Assembly (NCBI RefSeq): GCF_016908315.1
Contig: NZ_JAFBDQ010000008.1
Span: forward strand, 62,001 to 126,000
Length of the DNA stretch: 64,000 bases
Direction of reading: 5' to 3'
Source of the DNA: Halanaerobacter jeridensis
Lineage (GTDB): Bacteria > Bacillota > Halanaerobiia > Halobacteroidales > Halobacteroidaceae
Part shown: positions 1-7,856 of the stretch, piece by piece
How positions within the stretch are numbered: position 1 is the stretch's first letter
How the letters are laid out: every line of letters starts with the position of its first letter
The notes under the pieces: model-generated
What the model saw: the letters and a program-made list of their open reading frames with translations, nothing else
Told to the model about the DNA's origin: nothing
Database searches by the model: none
Translations under genes and position numbers: made by a program

Positions 1-497
1 GGTAGTTTAAATCTATCCCAACTGTTAAATACCTTCTGCGTCTTAAAAGCCACTCCCAGCGGGATAATGATACTATCAGTCTTTTTAGCCAAATAATAAA
101 TTCCAGCCTTCACCTGCCGCCGCGGTCCCGTCGGACCATCAGTCGTAATCGCTACTTCTTTACCCTGGCGTAACTTCTTAATCAACCGCAGTAAAGAACG
201 AGTTCCACCCCGACTTGTCGAACCTCTAACTACTTCCCAATCCATTTTATCTAGAACACCAGTTATATATTCACCATCACGACTTTCACTAGCTAAAGTA
301 ACACAATCTCTAGTCCGTAAATAATAAATCGGCAGCCATAAATGTTCATGCCACACCGCAAAAATAATATTCTTTCCCGCTGCTTTCAGCTCTGCTAATT
401 TAGCTTCATTCTCTACTGTTAAATTTAAAGAACGGTTAGTTAGCTGCGATAACCAATAAGCTAACTCCGAAATAAAGAATTGCTTCATCTTCTGCAT
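1..497 (-). CDS. DUF374 lysophospholipid acyltransferase family protein (3' end outside window)
   Basis: The 165 visible codons begin with ATG at 497, preceded by GGTGGTGAT, and read M-Q-K-M-K-Q-F-F. The gene runs off the left edge, so its C-terminus is missing. Near residue 45 there is a WHEHLW segment (the acyltransferase His region), and further on the T-T-D-G-P-R-G-P-R-R motif typical of DUF374 proteins. These are related to the glycerophosphate and lipid A acyltransferases and are thought to add a fatty acyl chain to a lipid at the inner membrane. It lies just downstream of msbA in the lipid A gene run, so a role as the late lipid A acyltransferase, replacing LpxL/LpxM, is a reasonable inference. 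The family call is firm; the exact substrate is not. Confidence 0.85.
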   Translation of the reverse strand, partial: MQKMKQFFISELAYWLSQLTNRSLNLTVENEAKLAELKAAGKNIIFAVWHEHLWLPIYYLRTRDCVTLASESRDGEYITGVLDKMDWEVVRGSTSRGGTRSLLRLIKKLRQGKEVAITTDGPTGPRRQVKAGIYYLAKKTDSIIIPLGVAFKTQKVFNSWDRFKL

Positions 498-515
498 CGA
501 ATCACCACCTATATT

Positions 516-544
516 AGCTGTAGGCTATGTGCTAGCCCACAGCT
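516..544. repeat. Intergenic palindrome (12-base arms)
   Basis: AGCTGTAGGCTA and TAGCCCACAGCT are near-perfect inverted arms around a 5-base loop, between the acyltransferase start and the repeat array that follows msbA. There is no T-tract, so it is not a standard terminator. It could be a transcript-stabilising or attenuating hairpin. Confidence 0.55.
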
Positions 545-558
545 CAAAGCTCCATACT

Positions 559-713
559 TTTCTCTTTTCTTGTCACTGCTTCACTATTTACTCTTTAATC
601 TTTACTGATTACTGTTTCACTGCTTCACTGTTCTTACTGTTTTTTTCTTGTTACTCTTTTCTTTTCTTGTCTCTCTTTACTCTTTTCTTGTCTCTCTTTA
701 CTCTTTACTGCCT
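559..713 (-). repeat. Degenerate AGTRA tandem repeat array after msbA
   Basis: On the minus strand this stretch is a run of short units such as AGTAAAGAG, AGTGAAGC and AGTAATC, spaced about 6-9 bases apart. It overlaps the last codons of msbA: the final residues S-K-E and the TAA stop are written by an AGTAAAGAGTAA unit. Similar arrays lie at 3613-3667, 16262-16301, 32328-32444, 48493-48795 and 51356-51586. The apparent plus-strand reading frame through it is low-complexity and not a gene. Confidence 0.8.
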
Positions 714-2449
714 TTAAGTTGTACTTCATATAAATCACTATAGACACCATCATATTCTAATAACTCATCATGTGTTCCTTGTTCAACAATCTGTCCTTCT
801 TCCATAACTACAATTCGGTCAGCATTCAATACTGTTGACAATCTGTGCGCAATGACAAAAGTAGTTCTGTTCTCCATTAATCGCTCTAATGCTTCTTGAA
901 CTAAGGCCTCAGATTCAGTATCTAAGGAAGAAGTAGCCTCGTCTAAGATTAAGATTTCTGGATCCTTTAAGATTGCACGAGCAATAGCAATTCTTTGCTT
1001 TTGTCCTCCAGATAAACCTGCTCCTCTTTCGCCTAGCTCAGTATCATAACCATCTTCAAAGTTCATAATAAAGTCATGAGCATTAGCAGCTTTAGCCGCA
1101 GCAATTACTTCATCACGACTAGCATCTAAATCACCATAGAGGATATTATCTTCAATAGTACCGCCAAAGAGAATAGTTTCTTGTGGTACTATACCCATCT
1201 TAGATCGTAAAGAATCAACATTATAGTCTTTAATATCAATATCATCTAAATAGATCTGTCCGTGGTCAGGGTCATAAAAACGAGGGATTAAGTTAACTAA
1301 AGTAGACTTTCCAGCCCCACTATGACCTACTAAAGCAATCATTTGACCAGGGTCAACTTCTAAATTGATATTATCAAGGGCCAACTCATCGTCATCATAG
1401 CTAAAGCTGACTTCTTCTAACTCAATAGTCCCCTCTACATCCTCTAATTCCTGCGCTTGCGGAGAATTTTGAATTGAGGGTTGAATATCAATGATTTCAA
1501 AAATTCTCTCTGCTGCAGACATAGCCCGCTGAATAGTTCCTGATAACTTCGTTAAGGACTTAAGAGGATTGGTAATATATAATAATAAGGTGAAAAATCC
1601 TGTCAGTTCACCAGTTGTCATATGTCCTTTAATTACATCTAAGCCACCATACCACAGCACAACTAAAAAAGACATTGCTGCTAAAAACTCAGTTACCGGC
1701 GTCAAAGTAGCATTTAGCTGCGAGTTCTTTAAATTGGCCCGGAAGTTAGCTTTATTCTGTTCTTGAAAACGTTCATACTCATATTCCTCGCGACCAAAAG
1801 ACTTCACAACTCGAATTCCACTAATTGTCTCTTGTAAAATATCAGACACATTAGCTACTTTTACCTGCGCCCTCTTACTCACCTTTCTAATCTTACGATT
1901 GAACTTATCAACTACAAAACCAATCACCGGAAAGATTACAAAAGCAATTAAGGTTAAACGCCAATTATCATAAAATAACTTTCCAATTCCTAAAGCTAAA
2001 ACAAAAGACTTACTGAATACTCCTACAGCTCCAGAGACTATTGCCCCTTGGATAATTCCCACATCATTCGTTGCCCGAGACATAATTTCTCCCGTTTTAT
2101 TTTGCGAATAAAACTCTAGGGATAGACTCTGTAAGTGGCCGTATAAATCAGCCCGCAAGTCTTTAATTGCATTTTGTGATACAAAAGCAGTTAAATACTT
2201 CTGTCCATACTGAAATAAAGCACGAAATAAGAATAATAAAAATAATCCAAGTATAATAGTAGTTAATTTATCAGTCCCTGCTGCTGCACCAGATTGTTTT
2301 GCTTCCGTAATCACTGTATCAATAAATTTCCCGAATTCATCGAAAAAGAAAACCGACAAAGCAGCATTCCCAATCATACAAATTACTGCTAATACCAATC
2401 GTCCTTTATAAGGGCTTAAATACTTTAATATTCGTTTAGCTAATTTCAC
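698..2449 (-). CDS. msbA: Lipid A export ABC transporter, ATPase/permease MsbA
   Basis: Half-transporter that flips the lipid A core across the inner membrane using ATP. I chose the GTG at 2449 (V-K-L-A-K-R-I-L-K-Y) because AGGAGGGATT lies just upstream; this gives 583 residues, close to E. coli MsbA. The first 320 residues hold six membrane helices. The nucleotide-binding domain follows, with Walker A GHSGAGKST, signature LSGGQKQR, Walker B ILILDEATSSLD and the H-loop IAHRLST. The start overlaps the end of lpxB by 14 bases, so the two are translationally linked. The last residues (G-S-K-E) and the stop codon are encoded by an AGTRA repeat unit, suggesting the C-terminus was rewritten by repeat insertion. 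MsbA-like exporters can be multidrug pumps, but the lpx context supports lipid A export. Confidence 0.88.
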   Translation of the reverse strand: MKLAKRILKYLSPYKGRLVLAVICMIGNAALSVFFFDEFGKFIDTVITEAKQSGAAAGTDKLTTIILGLFLLFLFRALFQYGQKYLTAFVSQNAIKDLRADLYGHLQSLSLEFYSQNKTGEIMSRATNDVGIIQGAIVSGAVGVFSKSFVLALGIGKLFYDNWRLTLIAFVIFPVIGFVVDKFNRKIRKVSKRAQVKVANVSDILQETISGIRVVKSFGREEYEYERFQEQNKANFRANLKNSQLNATLTPVTEFLAAMSFLVVLWYGGLDVIKGHMTTGELTGFFTLLLYITNPLKSLTKLSGTIQRAMSAAERIFEIIDIQPSIQNSPQAQELEDVEGTIELEEVSFSYDDDELALDNINLEVDPGQMIALVGHSGAGKSTLVNLIPRFYDPDHGQIYLDDIDIKDYNVDSLRSKMGIVPQETILFGGTIEDNILYGDLDASRDEVIAAAKAANAHDFIMNFEDGYDTELGERGAGLSGGQKQRIAIARAILKDPEILILDEATSSLDTESEALVQEALERLMENRTTFVIAHRLSTVLNADRIVVMEEGQIVEQGTHDELLEYDGVYSDLYEVQLKGSKE

Positions 2450-3584
2450 TCTGAATCCCTCCTGTCTGCAAAACCAGATTTGCAACTCGATTAACTGCTC
2501 CACCAGATCCTAATTTATCTCTTACTATCTCCAATTTTTCTGCTATTTCCCGTTGACGACTAGGAGAATCTAAAATAGTTAATGCTTCTTCTGCTATTGT
2601 TTGGCCATTAGCTTCAGACTGTAATAACTCAGGTACAATCTCTTCTTCAGCAATAATATTAGGTAGTCCTACATGAGGAATTCTCACTAATAACTTGCTC
2701 AATCCATAACTCAACCACGAAGTCTTATAAATAATCACCATCGGCGTCTGAAAGAATGCCGCCTCTAAAGTAGCAGTACCAGAAGTTGATAATAACAAAT
2801 CAGCTGTATCCATTACTTCATATGAATGAGCTGCAATCAACTTCACATCTACTTCATAATTTTTTACTCTTTCAGCAATCGCAGATTGAGCAATAGTCTC
2901 TGCTACCGGTAGTAAAAATTGGGCTTGAGGATATTTTTTTCTAATTAACTCCGCTGCTTCCAACATCGGGGCCAATAAAGAATCAATCTCTTGTTTTCTA
3001 CTACCAGGTAGTAAGCCAATCGTAATTTTTTCATCAGCAATATCAAATTCATCTCTAAATTCAGGTGGTGACAACTCCGTTTCAACCATATCTACTAGGG
3101 GGTGACCTACAAATTCTACATCTGCTCCTACTTCTTGATATACATCTCGTTCCATGGGGAAGACTGATGCAATCTTGGCTCCGTACTTGGCCATCCTCTT
3201 GGCCCGCCATTTGCCCCACACCCAAGCTGAAGGAGCAAAATAATTGACTGTAGGTATATCTAATTTAGCAGTCCGCTTAGCCATTTTCATATTAAATCCC
3301 GAAAAGTCAACTAAGAAAGCAGCATCAGGTTCACGCTCTTGAGCAGCAGTCTCTAATTTATTCAAAACCTTATACATCAATCCTAAGTGCTTAATCGACT
3401 CCCAAAAGCCAATTACACTTAAATCAGTCGGATCATAGAGAATATCAACCCCAGCTTCAGCCATCTGCTGTCCACCCATACCAAAAAACTCAAGCTCAGG
3501 ATTTAACTCTTTCATCCGCCGAATCACCTTCGCTGCATGCATATCACCTGATGCTTCACCGGCTACTACTAGTATCTTGCTCAT
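2436..3584 (-). CDS. lpxB: Lipid-A-disaccharide synthase
   Basis: GT19 enzyme that joins UDP-2,3-diacylglucosamine and lipid X to form the lipid A disaccharide on the cytoplasmic face of the inner membrane. The ATG at 3584 (M-S-K-I-L-V-V-A-G-E-A-S-G-D) follows GGGGGTGG; the TTG one codon earlier is less likely. The N-terminal VAGEASGDMHAA segment, the F-V-G-H-P-L-V-D motif near residue 160 and LLPGSRKQEI near 194 are LpxB hallmarks, and 382 residues is the usual size. It lies between lpxI, which makes one of its substrates, and msbA, which exports the later product. The C-terminus overlaps the msbA start. Confidence 0.96.
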   Translation of the reverse strand: MSKILVVAGEASGDMHAAKVIRRMKELNPELEFFGMGGQQMAEAGVDILYDPTDLSVIGFWESIKHLGLMYKVLNKLETAAQEREPDAAFLVDFSGFNMKMAKRTAKLDIPTVNYFAPSAWVWGKWRAKRMAKYGAKIASVFPMERDVYQEVGADVEFVGHPLVDMVETELSPPEFRDEFDIADEKITIGLLPGSRKQEIDSLLAPMLEAAELIRKKYPQAQFLLPVAETIAQSAIAERVKNYEVDVKLIAAHSYEVMDTADLLLSTSGTATLEAAFFQTPMVIIYKTSWLSYGLSKLLVRIPHVGLPNIIAEEEIVPELLQSEANGQTIAEEALTILDSPSRQREIAEKLEIVRDKLGSGGAVNRVANLVLQTGGIQSEIS

Positions 3585-3612
3585 CAATCCACCCCCAACT
3601 AAATTAATAATT

Positions 3613-3667
3613 AAACTGTTTCACTGTTCTTACTTTTCACTCTTTACTGTTTACTCTTTACTGTTTA
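3613..3667 (-). repeat. AGTRA repeat array overlapping the lpxI stop codon
   Basis: Minus-strand units AGTAAAGAG, AGTAAACAG, AGTGAAAAG and AGTAAGAAC lie between lpxI and lpxB. One unit writes the last lpxI codons (N-S-K-E-stop), the same S-K-E ending as msbA. This is a shorter member of the family seen at 559-713. Confidence 0.75.
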
Positions 3668-4466
3668 ATGCCTTTATCGCAATTCCGGCTTCATTTGCTT
3701 TGGCAATTACTTGCTCTTGATTAACAATAAAGGTCTTATCTGCTTCAATAACTAATCCCTTCGCATCTACCTCAATTAAATTCTCTATCGTCTGTAGTCC
3801 TACTGTTGGAATATCAAAACGAAAATCCTGCTGCGGTTTACTTACTTTTGCTGCTACAACTTCTTGACCTAATTTCCCACCGCGTAAGATAGCCTCATCA
3901 GTACCTTCAATCGCTTCTACAGCCATAACTGCTTGGTCTTTAACAACAACAGTTTGACCAATATCTAAACCACCAATTTCTTTAGCCATTTGAAAACCAT
4001 ATTCCATGTCTTCAAGTACTGCTTCACTCGGCTCAACAGTAGTTAATAAACCTTCATCGACAAAAAACTGCTGCATGAACTTAGTCTGGTCACTAACTTC
4101 AATACCTTCCTCCTGCAATTCATTAACAATTGCCAACATAATCGCATCATCATTTTTTTCAGGTAACTGAGCTAATAATTTTTTAAAACGTTGGTCTAAT
4201 TCAATTCCTTGAAACAAAAGTTCTTTAGTTACTTTGCCTAATAAAACAACTTCTGAAATTTCTTCATCTTGTAAATAATTAATGATTTTATCCAGTTGAC
4301 CAACTTCTATTTTCTCAGTACCAGGTACAATTTCTTTTAATTTATCAGTTTTAGCATCAGGAGTCACAGTAATAGCAGTTAAATCTAATCCTGCTTGTTG
4401 AGCTCCTTGAGCAAATAAAATTGGTAACTCTCCATCTCCCGCTATTAATCCTAACTTTTCAGTCAT
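3651..4466 (-). CDS. lpxI: UDP-2,3-diacylglucosamine pyrophosphatase LpxI
   Basis: Hydrolyses UDP-2,3-diacylglucosamine to lipid X (2,3-diacylglucosamine 1-phosphate) and UMP; it replaces LpxH in many bacteria. The 271-residue protein starts L-G-L-I-A-G-D-G-E-L-P, the N-terminal signature of the LpxI (DUF1009) family, and has the family C-terminal block with V-G-L-Q-T-I-E. The ATG at 4466 has GGAGGGG eight bases upstream. The gene sits between lpxA and lpxB, as expected for the pathway. The last four residues (N-S-K-E) come from an intergenic repeat unit, so the native C-terminus may have been replaced. Confidence 0.95.
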   Translation of the reverse strand: MTEKLGLIAGDGELPILFAQGAQQAGLDLTAITVTPDAKTDKLKEIVPGTEKIEVGQLDKIINYLQDEEISEVVLLGKVTKELLFQGIELDQRFKKLLAQLPEKNDDAIMLAIVNELQEEGIEVSDQTKFMQQFFVDEGLLTTVEPSEAVLEDMEYGFQMAKEIGGLDIGQTVVVKDQAVMAVEAIEGTDEAILRGGKLGQEVVAAKVSKPQQDFRFDIPTVGLQTIENLIEVDAKGLVIEADKTFIVNQEQVIAKANEAGIAIKALNSKE

Positions 4467-4499
4467 TAGTTTTCCCCTCCAACAAACTTTCTATAAGTT

Positions 4500-4545
4500 T
4501 AAAGCTAGAAGCTAGTAGCTAATAGCTAGTAGTGAAAACATAAAA
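4500..4545. repeat. AGCTAGAAGCTAGTAGCTA-type short repeat
   Basis: Overlapping AGCTAG/AGTAGC units lie just upstream of lpxI. The same kind of sequence, in an inverted arrangement, fills 37743-37895. It is probably a variant of the AGTRA repeat family. Confidence 0.6.
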
Positions 4546-4591
4546 TCAAAAATAAACAACATCGAAATAACACAATCAAATAAAAAACTTC

Positions 4592-4961
4592 AAAATAGTA
4601 CAATCCCTGCTCCCACTATTAAAGTAAGACTGCCTTGGATTGAGATAAAATTCTTTCGCAGCGTCTTCAAATTTAGTTTGTTAATGAGTCTTAATCTATA
4701 ATACTTCACTTTATAAATCAACAATGAAATAGTACAGTCCCTGCCCCCACTATTAAAGTAAGACTGCCTTGGATTGCCAAGCAAGTTTTTCGCAGTGATA
4801 TTAAATTTAGGTTATTGATGAGTCTTAATGAAGTAAACTTAAAATAAATTTCGATTTGCTTAATCGTCAAATTAGATTAAGCAAAATTTATTTTAAGTTT
4901 ATGAATTTTAGACGAATTAACCTAAATTTTCAAACGAAGAATTACTTGCTTGGCAATCCCG
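4592..4961. repeat. Intergenic repeat element: two direct copies and a long inverted repeat
   Basis: Copies at 4592-4695 and 4727-4830 share AGTACARTCCCTGC, CCCACTATTAAAGTAAGACT and the end motif ATGAGTCTTAAT. The second copy is also the left arm of a large imperfect hairpin: GGATTGCCAAGCAAG (4771) pairs with CTTGCTTGGCAATCC (about 4957), AAATTTAGGTTA with TAACCTAAATTT, and AAACTTAAAATAAATTT with its complement near 4882-4900. The whole hairpin spans about 190 bases. No credible protein is encoded. It could be a MITE-like element or a structured RNA. Confidence 0.7.
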
Positions 4962-4982
4962 CCAGCTACACTTTATAGACAC

Positions 4983-5789
4983 CTATTTGCATATCCCTCG
5001 CTGAGCATTACGCAAGAATCTTAAGAAATGCTCTACCATTTCACTATTATCTAATTCTTGGTCCATCTTTTCAATTGCTTCCGATACATTTAAGTTAGAA
5101 CGATATAAAATTCGATAAGCTTCTTTTATCTTTTGTCTCACATCAGGTTCAATATCATTTCTTCTTAAGCCTACAGCATTAATTCCATTAGTGGAGGCTG
5201 GATGACCATCTACTAATACATATGGTGGCACATCTTTAACAACTTTAGAATCTCCACCAACCATAGCCATCTTACCAATTCTCACGAATTGATGCACTCC
5301 TACTAAACCACCAATTACTACTGAATCTTCAACTTCTACATGACCTGCTAAAGCAGCAGAGTTAGCCATTACAATATCATTAGCTACTTGACAATCATGA
5401 GCTACATGACTATAAGCCATAAATAAATTACCATTACCGATCTTTGTAACACTACCGCCTTCTTCAGTTCCGCGGTGAATAGTTGTAAATTCACGGAAAG
5501 TATTATTATCTCCAATTTCTAAGAAACTCTTTTCTCCTTGGAACTTCAAGTCTTGAGGTTCTTGACCAATTGAAGCACTATTAAAGATTTCATTATTTTC
5601 ACCAATCGTAGTCCAACCTTTAATCACAGCATGAGGGCCAACCTCAGTCCCATCGCCAATTTTCACATTTTCTCCAATAATTGCATACGGACCGATCTTA
5701 ACATCTTTGCCAATTTCCGCATCAGGGTGTACTACAGCAGTATCATGAACTTCTTTTAACCGCACTACATTATCTTGTTTTTTGCTCAT
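4983..5789 (-). CDS. lpxA: Acyl-ACP--UDP-N-acetylglucosamine O-acyltransferase
   Basis: Catalyses the first lipid A step, transfer of a 3-hydroxyacyl chain from ACP to UDP-GlcNAc. The 268-residue protein is a left-handed beta-helix built from hexapeptide repeats (for example I-G-E-N-V-K-I-G-D-G-T) through about residue 190, followed by a helical C-terminus. The catalytic His lies in A-H-D-C-Q-V. Compared with E. coli there is a short N-terminal extension before V-H-P-D-A-E-I-G. It is directly followed by fabZ on the 5' side (20-base gap), the classic fabZ-lpxA pair that supplies and uses hydroxyacyl-ACP. Confidence 0.96.
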   Translation of the reverse strand: MSKKQDNVVRLKEVHDTAVVHPDAEIGKDVKIGPYAIIGENVKIGDGTEVGPHAVIKGWTTIGENNEIFNSASIGQEPQDLKFQGEKSFLEIGDNNTFREFTTIHRGTEEGGSVTKIGNGNLFMAYSHVAHDCQVANDIVMANSAALAGHVEVEDSVVIGGLVGVHQFVRIGKMAMVGGDSKVVKDVPPYVLVDGHPASTNGINAVGLRRNDIEPDVRQKIKEAYRILYRSNLNVSEAIEKMDQELDNSEMVEHFLRFLRNAQRGICK

Positions 5790-5809
5790 TATCGTTTAAC
5801 TCCTCTCCG

Positions 5810-6241
5810 TTATTTATCTTGAATAAAGCAGGTTAATTTACCATCAGCTACTATCTCATCTTCAACATAAGCTGTAGCCGCTACTTTACCCATCCGCCCT
5901 CTTAGTCTTAAGATTTCAACTTCCATTCTTAATTGATCACCTGGTTTAACTGGCTTTCTAAATCTTGCGTCTTCTACTTTAGCAAAATAAGGTACTTTAT
6001 CTTCAGGTTCTTCTACCGTCTGCAGTAACCCAATTCCTGCTACCTGGGCCATTGCTTCTACAATTAATACTCCCGGCATAATTGGATGATCGGGGAAATG
6101 TCCTTCAAAGAATCTTTCATTAGCAGTTACATTCTTAATTGCAACTATCTTATCATCTGGATCAGCCTGCAGCACTCGGTCTACTAATAACATAGGATAC
6201 CTATGTGGTAAAATCTCTTTTATCTCATCAATGTCCATCAT
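5810..6241 (-). CDS. fabZ: 3-hydroxyacyl-ACP dehydratase FabZ
   Basis: Dehydrates 3-hydroxyacyl-ACP in fatty acid elongation and competes with LpxA/LpxD for hydroxyacyl-ACP. 143 residues, hot-dog fold. The catalytic His is in G-H-F-P-D-H-P and the Glu in V-E-A-M-A-Q; I-L-P-H-R-Y-P-M-L-L-V-D near the N-terminus is the FabZ signature. Two adjacent ATG codons (6241 and 6238) follow GGGAGGAATTG, and either may start. Only 3 bases separate it from lpxC, so they are co-transcribed. In B. subtilis fabZ (ywpB) lies beside flhO/flhP, so this gene may mark the old junction with the flagellar block. Confidence 0.96.
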   Translation of the reverse strand: MMDIDEIKEILPHRYPMLLVDRVLQADPDDKIVAIKNVTANERFFEGHFPDHPIMPGVLIVEAMAQVAGIGLLQTVEEPEDKVPYFAKVEDARFRKPVKPGDQLRMEVEILRLRGRMGKVAATAYVEDEIVADGKLTCFIQDK

Positions 6242-6244
6242 TTT

Positions 6245-7081
6245 TCAATTCCTCCCTAATAATTTCTTTTTTAATTTTTTAGCTAATTTCGAATTAAGGG
6301 TATGCCCTGATCTAACAGCAATAATATGCCCTTTAAATGATGGGGCTAACATCATATCACCAATTAAATCTAGCACCTTATGGCGGGCAAATTCATCTTC
6401 AAAACGTAATTTATTAATTGGCCCATCATCATCAACTAAGACTGCATTATCAAGACTGCCTCCTAAAGCTAAGCCAGCTTTCTGTAATTTCTCCACCTCA
6501 TGAGCAAAACCAAAAGTTCGAGCTGGAGCGACTAATTCTTGATAATTCTCTTGGGCTGCATTATATTCAAAAAATTGATCTGGGATTGATTCGTGGTCCC
6601 CCACAAAAGTATAACTGATTTTAAAATCTTCATCCGGCAATACAGTTAAATACTGATCACCTTCTTTAACATAAATTGCTTCATCTAATTGATATATTTC
6701 TTTAGCAGCATATTGTTCTGCAATACCTGCCTCCATAAATAAATCATAAAATACTTTACCACTTCCATCAGTAACTGGAGGCTCATTAGCATCTATTTCA
6801 ACTAATAAATTATCTATTTCTAAAATATTAATTACCGATAAAAAATGTTCTACAGTATTGATATCCGCTTCCTGACTCCCAATAGTAGTACAGCGATTTG
6901 TTGAAGTAATATTATCAACATCTGCTTTAATCTCAGGTTCACCATCTAAATCAATTCTCTTAAAAATAATACCCTGCTTAGGAGGAAGAGGATAACAAGT
7001 AATAGTCACATTTTGACCTGTATGAAGTCCAATACCAGTATAACTAAATTTCTGTTTGATTGTATGCTGCATTCTTTCCAA
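6245..7081 (-). CDS. lpxC: UDP-3-O-acyl-N-acetylglucosamine deacetylase
   Basis: Zinc deacetylase, the committed step of lipid A synthesis. Zinc ligands are visible in T-V-E-H-F-L-S and R-H-K-V-L-D-L-I-G-D; the catalytic loop ends with S-G-H-T-L-N. I prefer the TTG start at 7081 (L-E-R-M-Q-H-T), 6 bases after GGAGGG; an in-frame ATG at 7072 is the alternative. That gives 278 residues, slightly shorter than the E. coli enzyme. The gene is embedded between fabZ and the ABC ATPase gene, 22 bases from the latter. Confidence 0.95.
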   Translation of the reverse strand: MERMQHTIKQKFSYTGIGLHTGQNVTITCYPLPPKQGIIFKRIDLDGEPEIKADVDNITSTNRCTTIGSQEADINTVEHFLSVINILEIDNLLVEIDANEPPVTDGSGKVFYDLFMEAGIAEQYAAKEIYQLDEAIYVKEGDQYLTVLPDEDFKISYTFVGDHESIPDQFFEYNAAQENYQELVAPARTFGFAHEVEKLQKAGLALGGSLDNAVLVDDDGPINKLRFEDEFARHKVLDLIGDMMLAPSFKGHIIAVRSGHTLNSKLAKKLKKKLLGRN

Positions 7082-7103
7082 GCAGATCCCTCCTTTCACT
7101 CAT

Positions 7104-7844
7104 CTAACTTCGATAATAGTCTAATAACTGTTTGTATTTTTGCCCTAATTGAGACTGCGGTTGAGAGAATATCTCTTCTGGATGACCTTGTTCTACAATC
7201 TGTCCTTGGTCTAATAATAGAATCAAATCAGCTACTTTTAAAGCAAAAGCAACTTGATGTGTCACAATAATTACAATTCTCTGGTCTTGAGTCTTAGTTA
7301 GATCTTCAATCACATCTAATACTTCTTTAACTAAAATAGGGTCTAAAGAAGCAGTGGGCTCATCTAATAATAACAAATTAGGCTCTATAATTAAAGCCCG
7401 GGCAATACCTACTCGCTGTTTTTGTCCTCCACTTAAATTAGCAGGATAGTCATTCTTTCTCTCTGCTAATTGCACCTGTTCTAATACCTGCTGCGCTCTA
7501 GTTACAATTTCTTGACGTACTAAGTCACTCTTGATCAGCGGCAGCATCACATTTTCTTCGACAGTTAAGTGCTCTATTAAATTAAAATTTTGAAAAACAA
7601 AAGCAATTTTTTCTCTCAACTTTAATAACTGCTCAGTATTTAATTCTAACACAGAAATGCCATTTAATAAAATTTTTCCTCCATCAGGTTCAGTTAAACG
7701 ATTCAAACAACGAATAGTAGTTGACTTGCCACAGCCGCTAGGACCCATAATTACAACGGTTTGTCCTGCTTGGGCATCAAAAGTAATCCCCCGCAACACC
7801 TGACGGGAGTCATAACTTTTAGTTAAATTAATAACTTTTAACAT
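7104..7844 (-). CDS. ABC transporter ATPase, polar amino acid (GlnQ/HisP) type, within the Lpt cluster
   Basis: 246-residue cytoplasmic ATPase with Walker A GPSGCGKST (about 32-40), Q-loop F-Q-N-F-N, signature LSGGQKQR, Walker B LLLLDEPTASLDP and H-loop V-T-H-Q. The sequence is of the GlnQ/HisP group (L-R-G-I-T-F, C-L-N-R-L-T-E-P-D-G-G), not of the LptB group: it lacks the LptB-type GPNGAGKTT and LSGGERRR. It begins 12 bases after the stop of the coiled-coil membrane protein, with GGAGGAGTT before ATG, so the two form a pair. There is no adjacent solute-binding protein and no ordinary permease gene. Its position between the lpt and lpx genes suggests envelope work rather than amino acid import; that is inference. 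Confidence 0.85.
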   Translation of the reverse strand: MLKVINLTKSYDSRQVLRGITFDAQAGQTVVIMGPSGCGKSTTIRCLNRLTEPDGGKILLNGISVLELNTEQLLKLREKIAFVFQNFNLIEHLTVEENVMLPLIKSDLVRQEIVTRAQQVLEQVQLAERKNDYPANLSGGQKQRVGIARALIIEPNLLLLDEPTASLDPILVKEVLDVIEDLTKTQDQRIVIIVTHQVAFALKVADLILLLDQGQIVEQGHPEEIFSQPQSQLGQKYKQLLDYYRS

Positions 7845-7856
7845 AACTCCTCCAAT

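Noticed and set aside
529-717. Plus-strand reading frame with Phe/Leu/Ser-rich text
   Set aside because: It is the complement of the AGTRA repeat array after msbA. There is no homology, no clear ribosome-binding site and only low-complexity sequence.
4590-4784. Minus-strand 64-residue reading frame
   Set aside because: It lies wholly within the direct-repeat element, with no recognisable motif and no Shine-Dalgarno sequence at its start.
7104-7844. Assignment of the ATPase as LptB
   Set aside because: The sequence groups with GlnQ/HisP-type ATPases (GPSGCGKST, LSGGQKQR) and lacks LptB hallmarks. It is coupled to the coiled-coil protein.
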